This document shows positions 47,544-57,055 of a DNA stretch of 64,000 nt, in pieces; position 1 is the stretch's first letter, and each line of letters begins with the position of its first letter. The position numbers and the translations under genes were made by a program. The stretch comes from an uncultured Acetatifactor sp. (GTDB taxonomy: Bacteria > Bacillota > Clostridia > Lachnospirales > Lachnospiraceae), in assembly GCA_947594835.1 (NCBI GenBank), contig CANQEH010000003.1, forward strand, positions 62,001-126,000. Reading direction: 5' to 3'. The notes below the pieces were generated by a model. The model was given only the letters and a program-made list of their open reading frames with translations. It was not told where the DNA came from and did not search any database.

Positions 47544-49031
47544 TTACGCAAACGGATTCTCCGTCGGGTAAGGCAGGCTCTTCGGCTGATTGTAATTTAA
47601 ATCCTCCACTGGAACCCCGATGTACTTAAACACTTCATACAGCGCTTTCCCAAAGTGTCCAAAGGCAACCGCACCGTGATGAGGATAATTCTTTTCGATC
47701 AGCACATGGCGGTAGAAACGGCCCATCTCCGGGATGGCGAACACGCCGATCCCGCCGAAGGACTTGGTCGCCACCGGCAGCACCTCGCCCTGGGCGATGT
47801 ATGCCCTCAGCTTGCAGTCCGCAGTGGACTGCAGGCGGTAGAAGGTGATGTCCCCGGGGGCGATATCCCCTTCCAGGGTTCCGTTTGTCACCTCTACAGG
47901 CAGGTTCCTGGCCATGATCTTCTGATATTTCATCTCGCAGAACGCCAGCTTCCTGGAGCAGGTATTCCCGCAGTGGAAGCCCATGAACGTATCCTTGTGG
48001 GTGTAGGGATACTTTCCTTCGATGGCCTCCCGGTACATATCAGCAGGCACCGAATTGTTGATGTCAAGCAGCGTCACCGCGTCGCTGCTGACACAGGTGC
48101 CGATGAACTCGCTCAGGCAGCCGTAGATGTCCACCTCGCAGGACACCGGGATCCCCATGCCCGTCAGACGGCTGTTGACATAGCAGGGCACAAAGCCGAA
48201 CTGGGTCTGGAATGCAGGCCAGCACTTTCCGGCGATGGCCACATACTTGCGGTAGCCCCTGTGCGCTTCCACCCAGTCAAGGAGAGTCAGCTCATACTGC
48301 GCCAGCTTTTCCAGCACCTCCGGCTTCTTGTTGCCGGCTCCCAGCTCCTGGGCCATCTCTTTTACCTTTTCGGGAATCCGGCTGTCTCCGTCGTGCTTGT
48401 GGAACGCCTCGAACAGATCCAGCTCCGAGTTTTCCTCGATCTCCACGCCCAGATTGTAGAGCTGCTGGATGGGCGCGTTGCAGGCCAGGAAATTCAAAGG
48501 TCTGGGGCCGAAGGAGATGATTTTTAAGTCGTGCAGACCGACGATGGCCCTGGCGATGGGCTCAAACTCGTGGATCATGTCCGCGCACTCCTCCGCCGTG
48601 CCCACAGGATATTCAGGGATGTAAGCCTTCACGCCGCGCAGCTTTAAGTTGTAGCTGGCGTTGAGCATACCGCAGTACGCATCCCCTCTGCCGTCCATCA
48701 GGTCTCCCTGGCTCTCCTCCGCTGCAGCGATGTACATCGCCGGGCCGTCAAAATGTTTTGCCAGAAGCGTCTCCGAGATCTCCGGGCCGAAGTTGCCCAG
48801 ATAAACGCACAGCGCGTTGCACCCGTTCTTTTTGATGTCCTCCAGGGCCTGCACCATGTGGATCTCGCTCTCCACGATGCAGACAGGGCACTCATAGATG
48901 GCGTCCGTGCCGTACTTTTTCGTGTAGGCATCCACCAGCGCCTTCCTTCTGTTCACGGACAGGCTCTCCGGGAAACAGTCCCGGCTCACCGCTACGATAC
49001 CGATCTTTACCTGTGGTAAATTGTTCATCAT
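47544..49031 (-). CDS. L-fucose/L-arabinose isomerase family protein
   Basis: 495 aa; VKIGIVAVSRDCFPESLSVNRRKALVDAY...; FIGTCVSSDAVTLLDINNSVPADM, GFHCGNT. Confidence 0.88.
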   Translation of the reverse strand: MMNNLPQVKIGIVAVSRDCFPESLSVNRRKALVDAYTKKYGTDAIYECPVCIVESEIHMVQALEDIKKNGCNALCVYLGNFGPEISETLLAKHFDGPAMYIAAAEESQGDLMDGRGDAYCGMLNASYNLKLRGVKAYIPEYPVGTAEECADMIHEFEPIARAIVGLHDLKIISFGPRPLNFLACNAPIQQLYNLGVEIEENSELDLFEAFHKHDGDSRIPEKVKEMAQELGAGNKKPEVLEKLAQYELTLLDWVEAHRGYRKYVAIAGKCWPAFQTQFGFVPCYVNSRLTGMGIPVSCEVDIYGCLSEFIGTCVSSDAVTLLDINNSVPADMYREAIEGKYPYTHKDTFMGFHCGNTCSRKLAFCEMKYQKIMARNLPVEVTNGTLEGDIAPGDITFYRLQSTADCKLRAYIAQGEVLPVATKSFGGIGVFAIPEMGRFYRHVLIEKNYPHHGAVAFGHFGKALYEVFKYIGVPVEDLNYNQPKSLPYPTENPFA

Positions 49032-49050
49032 ACCTTTCTTTTTCCTCCTG

Positions 49051-49695
49051 TCATTCTTCGTTGATGTCTAAGTTCTTTCCCTTCAGGCCGAGGAAACTGC
49101 CCTCGTCCAGGCCGCCTTCCGCATGGCCGATCAGCCACTTGTTCACAGCGGCAAGCAGCATATCTTCCCGCTTCGCCCCTTCCCCTGAAGGCCTTGCGTG
49201 CTCCGCCTGCAGAGGATAATTGGTTCCTCTCGGCAGAACCACAGCCACCTGGAACCCCGCTCCCGAGACTCCGCAGGGCGCGTAGTGCAGCGTGGTGGCA
49301 TATATCTCCACGGCTGTCCCCGCAGGGAGCAAAAAGGCCTCCATCTTCCCTGTGTCATAGGTGTAGTCCGCCTCCACATCCTGGAGCATCCCCAGGATCA
49401 GAACCGCGTCTGCAGCCGCCACGTTGATCTCCGAATCCCTGTGGTATTCCACTGCGTTCAGTTTGGAATTGTGGCCGTTGCAGTAGCCGATCTGGATCGG
49501 CATCTCCCCGTAGACTACCCGGGAGAACTCCTGCATCACAGGCAGCGCTTCCAGCTGCGCCACGCTGGGCTCATAGACCACCCCGTCCGGCACGGGAGTC
49601 TTTTTCAGTTCCTCTAAAAGCCCCGTCATGTCCACATCCCCGATCACCCTGCCGTATTTTTGAAAGGCAGGGTCTGTCACCGGTAAAACCTTCAT
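49051..49695 (-). CDS. DUF4867 family protein
   Basis: IQIGYCNGHNSKLNAVEYHRDSEINVAAADAVLILGMLQD; sits between isomerase and kinase genes. Confidence 0.75.
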   Translation of the reverse strand: MKVLPVTDPAFQKYGRVIGDVDMTGLLEELKKTPVPDGVVYEPSVAQLEALPVMQEFSRVVYGEMPIQIGYCNGHNSKLNAVEYHRDSEINVAAADAVLILGMLQDVEADYTYDTGKMEAFLLPAGTAVEIYATTLHYAPCGVSGAGFQVAVVLPRGTNYPLQAEHARPSGEGAKREDMLLAAVNKWLIGHAEGGLDEGSFLGLKGKNLDINEE

Positions 49696-49748
49696 CTTCC
49701 TTTCCTCCTTTCTAAGCCTTCTGCCATATGGCTTTTCTTTTCCCTCTT

Positions 49749-51224
49749 TTATTCTGACGCCATCTCTGCAAACAACGGTCTGCAGGCGGGATAAAGCTTC
49801 TTAAACTGCGCGTAACGCTTCTCGTATTTCTCCACAAGAACCGGATCCGGCTCCACCGTTTCCACCACTTTTACCACTTTCCCGGCGATTTCCTTGACGT
49901 CGCTGTACTCCCCGCAGGACACGGCTGCCAGCATTGCGGCTCCCATGGCGGGCCCTTCCTCGCTCTCCAGCACATCCACCTTCAGATTCAGCACATTGGC
50001 GATGATCCTGCGCCAGAGCGGGCTCTTTGCGCCGCCGCCGCAGATTCTGGTGCGCTCCGGGGCGATTCCCAGGGATCTGGCCACCTCCAGGGAGTCCCGC
50101 AGGGCGAAAGCCACTCCCTCTAAGACCGCCTGGGTCATGTCCGCCCTGGTGGTGTCCATGCTCATCCCCCAGAACACTGCCCTGGCATTGGGGTCGTTGT
50201 GGGGCGAGCGCTCCCCCATCAGATAGGGCAGGAAGAACACCCGGCCCTCTCCCAGATTTTTGATCTGCTCCTGCTCTCCCGCATAGTCCTTGGTGCCGAT
50301 GATGCCGTCCATCCACCACTTGTTGCAGCTTGCCGCGCTGAGCATACAGCCCATCAGGTGATAGCTCCCGTCCGCATGGGCAAAGGAGTGAAGGGCGTTG
50401 TTGGCGTCCACACAGAACTGGCGGGAGGAGATGAAGATGGTGCCGCTGGTGCCCAGAGAGATATTGCACATACCGTCCCCCACCGTTCCCGTGCCCACGG
50501 CAGCCGCCGCGTTGTCGCCCGCCCCTGCGGCCACGGCCACGGTATCGCGAAGCCCCAGCTTCTCTGCCACCTGGGGGAGAAGAGTTCCCACCTTCTCATA
50601 GCTCTCATAGCACTTCGCCAGCTGGGAAACCTTGACGCCGCAGAGATCGCACATCTCCTGGGACCATCTGCGGTTTTTCACATCAAACAAAAGCATCCCC
50701 GAGGCGTCGGAGACGTCCGTGCAGTGCACGCCTGTGAGCCGGTAGGCGATATAATCTTTGGGCAGCATGATCTTGGAGATCCGCGCAAAATTCTCCGGCT
50801 CGTTTTCCCGCACCCAGAGAAGCTTCGGCGCGGTAAACCCGGCAAAGGCGATGTTGGCCGTGTACTGGGACAGCTTTTCCTTTCCGACGCACTGGTTCAG
50901 ATATTCCGTCTCTTTTCCCGTCCTGCCGTCATTCCAGAGGATAGCGGGGCGGATGACCTGATCCTTTTCATCCAGAATAACCAGCCCGTGCATCTGGCCG
51001 CCGAAGCTGATTCCGGCCACCTGGCTCTTGTCCGATCCCTGCAGCAGCTCGCAGATCCCCTCCACCGTCTGCTCGTACCAGTCCTCGGGATTCTGCTCCG
51101 ACCAGCCTGGCTTGGGGAAATACAGCGGATATTCCCGCGACACGATGTTTACGATCTTCCCCCCGCCGTCCATCAACAGAAGCTTGACCGCAGAAGTCCC
51201 CAGGTCGATTCCGATGTATAGCAT
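49749..51224 (-). CDS. xylB: Xylulokinase-like FGGY kinase
   Basis: MLYIGIDLGTSAVKLLLMDGGGKIV...YPLYFPKPGWSEQNPEDWYEQ; GISFGGQMHGLV; SD GGAGGG before 51224. Confidence 0.93.
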   Translation of the reverse strand: MLYIGIDLGTSAVKLLLMDGGGKIVNIVSREYPLYFPKPGWSEQNPEDWYEQTVEGICELLQGSDKSQVAGISFGGQMHGLVILDEKDQVIRPAILWNDGRTGKETEYLNQCVGKEKLSQYTANIAFAGFTAPKLLWVRENEPENFARISKIMLPKDYIAYRLTGVHCTDVSDASGMLLFDVKNRRWSQEMCDLCGVKVSQLAKCYESYEKVGTLLPQVAEKLGLRDTVAVAAGAGDNAAAAVGTGTVGDGMCNISLGTSGTIFISSRQFCVDANNALHSFAHADGSYHLMGCMLSAASCNKWWMDGIIGTKDYAGEQEQIKNLGEGRVFFLPYLMGERSPHNDPNARAVFWGMSMDTTRADMTQAVLEGVAFALRDSLEVARSLGIAPERTRICGGGAKSPLWRRIIANVLNLKVDVLESEEGPAMGAAMLAAVSCGEYSDVKEIAGKVVKVVETVEPDPVLVEKYEKRYAQFKKLYPACRPLFAEMASE

Positions 51225-51302
51225 ATGTAACCCTCCTTCTGCCCGTTTGGCCGGTATGTCGTATCTTTCCATACCATATGACGGACAATCAGAAAACATT
51301 CC

Positions 51303-51318
51303 GCGTGCCCGTGCACGC
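51303..51318. promoter_or_regulatory. Candidate LacI-family operator
   Basis: Perfect GCGTGC-CCGT-GCACGC, immediately downstream of the predicted xylB -10. Confidence 0.6.
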
Positions 51319-51326
51319 TTTTCTCT

Positions 51327-51355
51327 ATCATAACAAAAACGGCGGGAAAAAGCAA
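51327..51355 (-). promoter_or_regulatory. Predicted promoter of xylB operon
   Basis: TTGCTT-17-TATGAT on minus strand. Confidence 0.6.
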
Positions 51356-51460
51356 GTGGTTTGTGGGGCTTTGGCGTCTTGCCTTTTTGCGTTTTTTGTG
51401 GTAGTATTACTCCTCAGAAACAAGGAAAAACGCCGCGTTTTGCGGCAGGATGGGTAAGAG

Positions 51461-52480
51461 ATGGCTACGATCAAAGAGATTGCGGCCCTGGCGGGGGTCT
51501 CCCGGGGGACTGTGGACCGGGTGCTCAACCACAGGGGAGGCGTCAGCCAGGAAACCGCGGAAAAAATACAGGAGATTGCGAGACAACTGGATTATAAACC
51601 CAACCGCGCCGGCCTGGCGCTGGCCGCCCAGAAAAAGAGATGGAAGCTGGGCGTCGTCCTGTTCTCCGCCCAGAACCCTTTCTTTGCAGATGTGCTGGCG
51701 GGAATCATGGAAAAGGCGGAGGAACTCTCCGGCTACAACTGCTCGGTCATCGTCAGGCAGACGGCACTGGATGTGGACGCGCAGCTGAAAGCCCTGGACG
51801 AGCTGGCCGGGGAGGAGGTAAACGGCATCGCCCTGACCCCCTGCAACGACGAGCGCATCCGGGAGCGTATCAACGCCCTTTGGCGGCAGAAGATCCCCGT
51901 GGTGACGCTGAATACGGACATCGACGACAGCGCCCGCATCGCCTATGTGGGCAGCCACTACAAAAAGAGCGGCGCGGCTGCCGCCGGGCTTCTGCAGCTG
52001 ATGACCAGCGGGCCGGTTCATGTGGGGATCATCACAGGCTCCTCCAAGATCCTCTGCCACACAGAGCGGATCGCCGGTTTCTGTGAAACGCTGCTCCCCT
52101 ACCAGAACCGCATCCACATCGCGGATATCGTGGAGATGAACGACAGCGAGGAGGAAAGCCGGGAGAAGACACTGCGGCTTTTGGAGGAACACCCCGAGAT
52201 CAACGCACTGTTTTTTGCCGCTGCCGGGGTGGACGGCGGCTGCCGGAGCGTCAAAGCCCTTGGCCTAAAAGACCGCATCCGCATCATCGCCTACGACATG
52301 ATCCCCGCCACCAGAAGCCTTTTGGAGGACGGAACCATCGCCGCCGTCATCTGCCAGCAGCCAAAACTCCAGGGCAGTATGCCTCTGGCGCTTTTGTTCG
52401 CCTATCTGACCACAGGGGAGCTGCCCCAAAAGGAATACAATTATGTGGCCATCGACGTGCGCATCCGGGAAAATCTCTGA
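51461..52480 (+). CDS. LacI family transcriptional regulator
   Basis: MATIKEIAALAGVSRGTVDRVLNHRGGVSQETAEKI HTH; periplasmic-binding-like sensor domain. Confidence 0.94.
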   Translation: MATIKEIAALAGVSRGTVDRVLNHRGGVSQETAEKIQEIARQLDYKPNRAGLALAAQKKRWKLGVVLFSAQNPFFADVLAGIMEKAEELSGYNCSVIVRQTALDVDAQLKALDELAGEEVNGIALTPCNDERIRERINALWRQKIPVVTLNTDIDDSARIAYVGSHYKKSGAAAAGLLQLMTSGPVHVGIITGSSKILCHTERIAGFCETLLPYQNRIHIADIVEMNDSEEESREKTLRLLEEHPEINALFFAAAGVDGGCRSVKALGLKDRIRIIAYDMIPATRSLLEDGTIAAVICQQPKLQGSMPLALLFAYLTTGELPQKEYNYVAIDVRIRENL

Positions 52481-52497
52481 CGCAGACGCACCGCAAA

Positions 52498-52528
52498 AAA
52501 GCCGCCGGCCCAATGGGCCAGCGGCTTT
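52498..52528. terminator. Terminator between convergent lacI and BMP genes
   Basis: AAAGCCGCcGGCCC-AAT-GGGCCaGCGGCTTT; T6 on minus strand. Confidence 0.8.
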
Positions 52529-52556
52529 GTCATATCCTCTTTTCCTTTGCTGGATC

Positions 52557-53684
52557 CTACCAGGTAAAGGTCTCAGGCGTCACGCCGTTAAAGTTTGCGG
52601 CGGGAACGATCTTTCCTGCCTTGAGCTCAGCCTGCGCTGCATCGATCTTCTCGATGGCTTCCGCGGACAGCTGGCAGCGGCCGGATTCGCTCACATAGCC
52701 GGTAGAATCGGTAGCGGCGGTCAGGGTCACATTGGCCCCTTTAAAGCTGCCGTCCTTCACCGTGTTCAGCGCGTTGTAAACGGTGTCGTGCATCACTTTC
52801 AGACCGCTGGTGAGCACCACGTTGGAGTCTCCGTTTGCGCCGTCGTCATACTGATCCACGTCGCAGCCGATGACCATCACGCCGTCTGCCTCCTTGGCAG
52901 CGGTGAACACTCCGTTGCCGGAGCCGCCTGCAGCCACGAACATCACGTCAACGCCCTCTGCGATCAGAGCCTCTCCCAGCACCTTGCCGGTTGCCTCATC
53001 CGCAAAGTCCCCGATGTAGTTGCCGCCAACGTTCGCGCCGGTCACATCGGTTCCTGCATAAGAGGGAAGCTCCACCACTTCCACATTCAGGCCCTCGGTA
53101 GCGTTTGCATAGATCACGCCGCACTCAAAGCCGTACTGATAGTTGACGTTGGAAGGATATGCGATGCCGTTTACCACAGCAACCTTCCCGGTCTTTGTGC
53201 TGAGCGCCGCAGCCATCCCGGCATAGAAACCGCTCTCCTGCTCTGCGTAATATGCGGCGTACACATTGTCCAAAGGCGCGTCGGTTGCCAGCTCGGTGCC
53301 CTCTACCGTAGGCCAGGAATCGATCAGGATGAATTTGGTGTCAGGATTCTCCTTTGCCACATCGCCGATGCCTGCAAACTGGAAACCGCAGCATACGATC
53401 ACGTCGTAGTCAGCCACCACATCCTTGACTGCCTGGACAGCAGCCACCGTGTCGCCGCTCTCCTCGCGGATGGGGGTCACGGTAGCGCCCTCGTTCTCCT
53501 CGATGAACTTGAGCACACCGTTGTAGTTGTCCTGGTTAAAGGAACCGTCGTCCACGCCGGAAGGGCTGGATACGATGGCAATCTTCAACCCGTCCCCGCC
53601 GGTGGACGCCGTTTCGCCGTTGCCACAGGCAGCCAGGGACAGAGCCATTACACAGCTCAGGGCCAGTGCCAGAAACTTTTTCAT
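52557..53684 (-). CDS. BMP family (PnrA-like) ABC substrate-binding lipoprotein
   Basis: MKKFLALALSCVMALSLAACGNGE lipobox; PSGVDDGSFNQDNYNGV typical of BMP proteins. Confidence 0.93.
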   Translation of the reverse strand: MKKFLALALSCVMALSLAACGNGETASTGGDGLKIAIVSSPSGVDDGSFNQDNYNGVLKFIEENEGATVTPIREESGDTVAAVQAVKDVVADYDVIVCCGFQFAGIGDVAKENPDTKFILIDSWPTVEGTELATDAPLDNVYAAYYAEQESGFYAGMAAALSTKTGKVAVVNGIAYPSNVNYQYGFECGVIYANATEGLNVEVVELPSYAGTDVTGANVGGNYIGDFADEATGKVLGEALIAEGVDVMFVAAGGSGNGVFTAAKEADGVMVIGCDVDQYDDGANGDSNVVLTSGLKVMHDTVYNALNTVKDGSFKGANVTLTAATDSTGYVSESGRCQLSAEAIEKIDAAQAELKAGKIVPAANFNGVTPETFTW

Positions 53685-53747
53685 GTTCTTCCTCCTTTTT
53701 GACACGCAGAAACAGGCTATCCCGTCGGCACAGCTCTGTATCCGCTT

Positions 53748-53797
53748 GTCCGTTTTTCTACACGGACTAATATAACACCCCTTCCGCCAAATTTCAA
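53748..53797 (-). promoter_or_regulatory. BMP gene promoter with palindromic operator at the start site
   Basis: TTGAAA-17-TATATT (53769-53797); GTCCGT-N8-ACGGAC (53748-53767). Confidence 0.6.
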
Positions 53798-53862
53798 CCT
53801 CTTTTTCTCATTTCCGGCTCTTTAGGCGTTTTCCTTCTGGCAAAAAGGCTGTCCCGGGAGGG

Positions 53863-54762
53863 TCAGCTTTCGGAAGAGGAGGCAAAGCCGCCGTTTCCCG
53901 CAAGATGCACATCCAGCTGGGGATAGGGAATCTCGATCCCGGCCTCGTCCAGCGCCAGCTTGCAGTTTTCCGTCACCCGCCATTTGCCGGGCCAGAAATC
54001 CTCCTGCAAAAACCAGCACCGCACGCCGATTTCCACTCCGGAATCGCCCAGGCGGCTCACAAATACCAGCTGTTCCTTTTCTTTGAGCGCCTTTTCCTCC
54101 CGGGCCAGCACCTGGCTCAGCACTTCCTTGGCCTGTTTCAGGTCTGCCTTGTAGGAGACGCTCACGGTGATATCCATCCGCCTCGTGTCCTGAGCCGTCA
54201 CATTGACCAGGCAATGGTTGGCAAGGCTTCCGTTTGGCAGCACCACGGTCTGGTTGTCGATGGTGAGCAGCTTGGTGTAGAAAATCTGGATCTCCTTTAC
54301 CGTCCCCTCCTTTCCCGTGACGCCCTCCACAATGTAATCTCCCACCTTGAAAGGCTTTAACATCAGGATCAGCACGCCGCCCGCCAGATTGGACAGGCTT
54401 CCCTGCACCGCAAGGCCGATGGCCACGCCTGCAGAGCCCAGCACCGCCACGATGCTGGCCGCATCCACCCCGCAGGCGGAGGCCAGAAAGAGGATGAGCA
54501 GCACATACAGGGACGCCTTCACAAACGAGTCCACAAACTGTACCGCCCCCACCTCCGCATTGGCCCGCTGCATGGAGCGGCGTATGATCCTGCGCACCAT
54601 CTTGATCGCCCAGGCTCCGATCAAAAAGACCAGAATGGCCACCGCCACCCGGAAGGCAAGATGCAGCGCCCCGGTGGACAGATCCGTGAAAAATCTGCTC
54701 AGGGTACTGCCGTTTACTTCTATCTGTTCAATCTTTTCTACGATTTCTTCCGCGCTCTGCAC
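53863..54762 (-). CDS. Small-conductance mechanosensitive channel (MscS family)
   Basis: MscS TM3/beta region SACGVDAASIVAVLGSAGVAIGLAVQGSLSNLAGGVLILMLKPFKVGDYI; GTG start. Confidence 0.94.
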   Translation of the reverse strand: MQSAEEIVEKIEQIEVNGSTLSRFFTDLSTGALHLAFRVAVAILVFLIGAWAIKMVRRIIRRSMQRANAEVGAVQFVDSFVKASLYVLLILFLASACGVDAASIVAVLGSAGVAIGLAVQGSLSNLAGGVLILMLKPFKVGDYIVEGVTGKEGTVKEIQIFYTKLLTIDNQTVVLPNGSLANHCLVNVTAQDTRRMDITVSVSYKADLKQAKEVLSQVLAREEKALKEKEQLVFVSRLGDSGVEIGVRCWFLQEDFWPGKWRVTENCKLALDEAGIEIPYPQLDVHLAGNGGFASSSES

Positions 54763-57025
54763 CTTTTTTCTCTCCTTTTGGAAGCTTCTGGCCTTTTTGC
54801 TCCCTCTTTTCCAGTTCTTTTTCGGTGTACGGGAGATATCTCAGAATACTCATGGCCAGAGGGGCAAGCCTGATGCTGACCGACTGCTCCCTGCAATCCC
54901 GCTCCACCGGCTTTGCCGCCTTCGCCCGGGGATTGACGATACCTTCCCCGCCGTAGCGCACGTCGTCAGTGTTTAAGATCTCCTTGTACCTTCCGTCCCT
55001 GGGCACGCCGACGGCGAGTTTCCTCTCGACGCCGGAGAAATTGGCGGCCACCAGGAAGATCTGATCCGCCCCGCCGCCCTTTCGCAAAAAGGTCAGGCAG
55101 CTCTCGTCGGCGGCGAGATGATTGATCCACTCAAACCCTTCCGCCCGGTCGTCCAGCGCATACAGCTCCGAACTCTCCCGGTACAGACGGTTTAAGTCCT
55201 TCACCAGGGCGGCCAGTCCGGCGTGCCCGTCCTGCTGCGCCAAAGACCAGTCCACCATCCTGGTCTCGTCCCACTCCGCCGATTCGCCCAGCTCCTGTCC
55301 CATGAACAGAAGCTTCTTGCCGGGATGGGTCATCAGATAGGCGTAACTGAGCCGCAGGTTGGCAAATTTTTGAACAAGTCCGCCGGGCATCTTCCCCAGC
55401 ATGGCAGCCTTGCCGTGGGTGACCTCCCCGTGGGATAAGGCCAGCAGGAATTTTTCGCTGTACGCGTAGATCATGCTGAAGGTGAGCTCCCCGTGGTGAT
55501 AGCTCCGAAAATAGGGGTCATAGCAGATATACCGCAGATAGTCCTGCACAAACCCGTTGTTCCGCTTTAAGCCAAAGCCCAGCCCGCCCTCCTCCAGGCT
55601 GCCTGTCACATTCGGGAAGGCCGTCCCCTCCGCCGCAATGGTCAAAACGCCTGGATTCCGTTTTCCCAGGATGGAATTGAGGTGCTTTATAAACTCGATG
55701 GCCTCCAGATTCTCGCTGCCCCCGTAGATGTTTGGCACCCACTGGCCGTCGCTTTTGCCATAATTTAAATACAGCATACTGGAGACGGCGTTGATGTGGA
55801 TCCCGTCCACATGGTACTTTTCCACCCAGAACAGCGCATTGGCGATGAGGTAATTGGAGACCTGGGGCCTTGCGTAGTTGAAAATCCGGGTGCCCCAGTG
55901 GGGTCTGCGTCCCCTGCGGGGATCCGGATGCTCATACAGGCAGGTGCCGTCGAAATCCGCCAGGCCGTGGACATCCTCCGGGAAGTCCGAGGCCACCCAG
56001 TCCAGGATCACGCCGATCCCCGCCTTGTGCAGCTCGTTGACAAGATACATGAAATCCAAGGGACTGCCGTAACGGGCCGTGGGCGCGTAATACCCGATCG
56101 TCTGATAGCCCCAGGAAGCGTCCAGCGGATGCTCCATCACAGGCATCAGTTCCACATGGGTATATCCCATCTCCTTCACATAGGGCACCAGCTTCCGGGC
56201 AATTTCCCGGTATCCGGCGTAAGGGGCCCCCTCCCCGGCCTCCACAAAGGAACCCAGGTACAGCTCATAGATGTTTACAGGCACATTTCCCTTCTGGAAG
56301 GCGGCCCGTCTCTCTAAAAACGCCCCGTCCTCCCACTGGAAGCCGTTTATGTCCGCAATGACGGAAGCCGTCTGCGGCCTGAGCTGGGCGGCGTTTCCAT
56401 AGGGATCCGCTTTCAGATAGGTCAGCCCCGTCTTTAACTTCAGCTCGTATTTATAGTTCTGCCCTTCCAGGGCGCCCGGCACGAACAGCTCAAAGACGCC
56501 TGACTCCCCCAGCCTGCGCATCTGATGCATTCTCCCGTCCCAGCCGTTGAAGTCACCCACCACGCTGACCCGCAGGACGCCGGGCGCCCACACCGCAAAG
56601 TAAGTGCCCTGGACGCCTTCCAGCTCCATGGGATGGGCCCCAAGCTTCTCGTAGACGGTATAATGGATGCCGCTCTGGAATTTGTCCAGATCGCCCTGGG
56701 TGATCTGGGGCCCATAGCGGTAAGGATCCCCAAAGGTCTTGGCCTGCCCCGCAGCATCCTTCACCTCATAGTGATAGGCGGGAAGCTGGGTTCCGGGCAA
56801 AAGCACCGCAAAAAAGCCGTCGTCGTCGGCCTGCTCCATTTCCACAGTCTCCCCTGTCCTGTCATAGACGAGGGACGCGCTTTCCGCCCCCGGGAAAAAG
56901 GCCTGAACCAGGGTCTGCCCGCCCACCTTGTGGGGGCCTAAGATGGCATGGGGATCCCGGCTCTCGGAATAAATAATCTCCTCAATGGCAGGCCAGTTCA
57001 TCATCTTATACAGTTTGTTCGTCAT
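54728..57025 (-). CDS. glgB: 1,4-alpha-glucan branching enzyme
   Basis: CBM48 DPHAILGPH; EMGYTHVELMPVMEHPLDASWGYQTIGYYAPTARYG; GKKLLFMGQELG. Confidence 0.95.
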   Translation of the reverse strand: MTNKLYKMMNWPAIEEIIYSESRDPHAILGPHKVGGQTLVQAFFPGAESASLVYDRTGETVEMEQADDDGFFAVLLPGTQLPAYHYEVKDAAGQAKTFGDPYRYGPQITQGDLDKFQSGIHYTVYEKLGAHPMELEGVQGTYFAVWAPGVLRVSVVGDFNGWDGRMHQMRRLGESGVFELFVPGALEGQNYKYELKLKTGLTYLKADPYGNAAQLRPQTASVIADINGFQWEDGAFLERRAAFQKGNVPVNIYELYLGSFVEAGEGAPYAGYREIARKLVPYVKEMGYTHVELMPVMEHPLDASWGYQTIGYYAPTARYGSPLDFMYLVNELHKAGIGVILDWVASDFPEDVHGLADFDGTCLYEHPDPRRGRRPHWGTRIFNYARPQVSNYLIANALFWVEKYHVDGIHINAVSSMLYLNYGKSDGQWVPNIYGGSENLEAIEFIKHLNSILGKRNPGVLTIAAEGTAFPNVTGSLEEGGLGFGLKRNNGFVQDYLRYICYDPYFRSYHHGELTFSMIYAYSEKFLLALSHGEVTHGKAAMLGKMPGGLVQKFANLRLSYAYLMTHPGKKLLFMGQELGESAEWDETRMVDWSLAQQDGHAGLAALVKDLNRLYRESSELYALDDRAEGFEWINHLAADESCLTFLRKGGGADQIFLVAANFSGVERKLAVGVPRDGRYKEILNTDDVRYGGEGIVNPRAKAAKPVERDCREQSVSIRLAPLAMSILRYLPYTEKELEKREQKGQKLPKGEKKGAERGRNRRKD

Positions 57026-57055
57026 ACCCTTCCCTTTCTTTCCGCTTTCTGTTTT

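Noticed and set aside
52443-53702. 419-aa plus-strand ORF opposite the BMP protein
   Set aside because: Shadow ORF overlapping lacI end, a terminator and the BMP CDS
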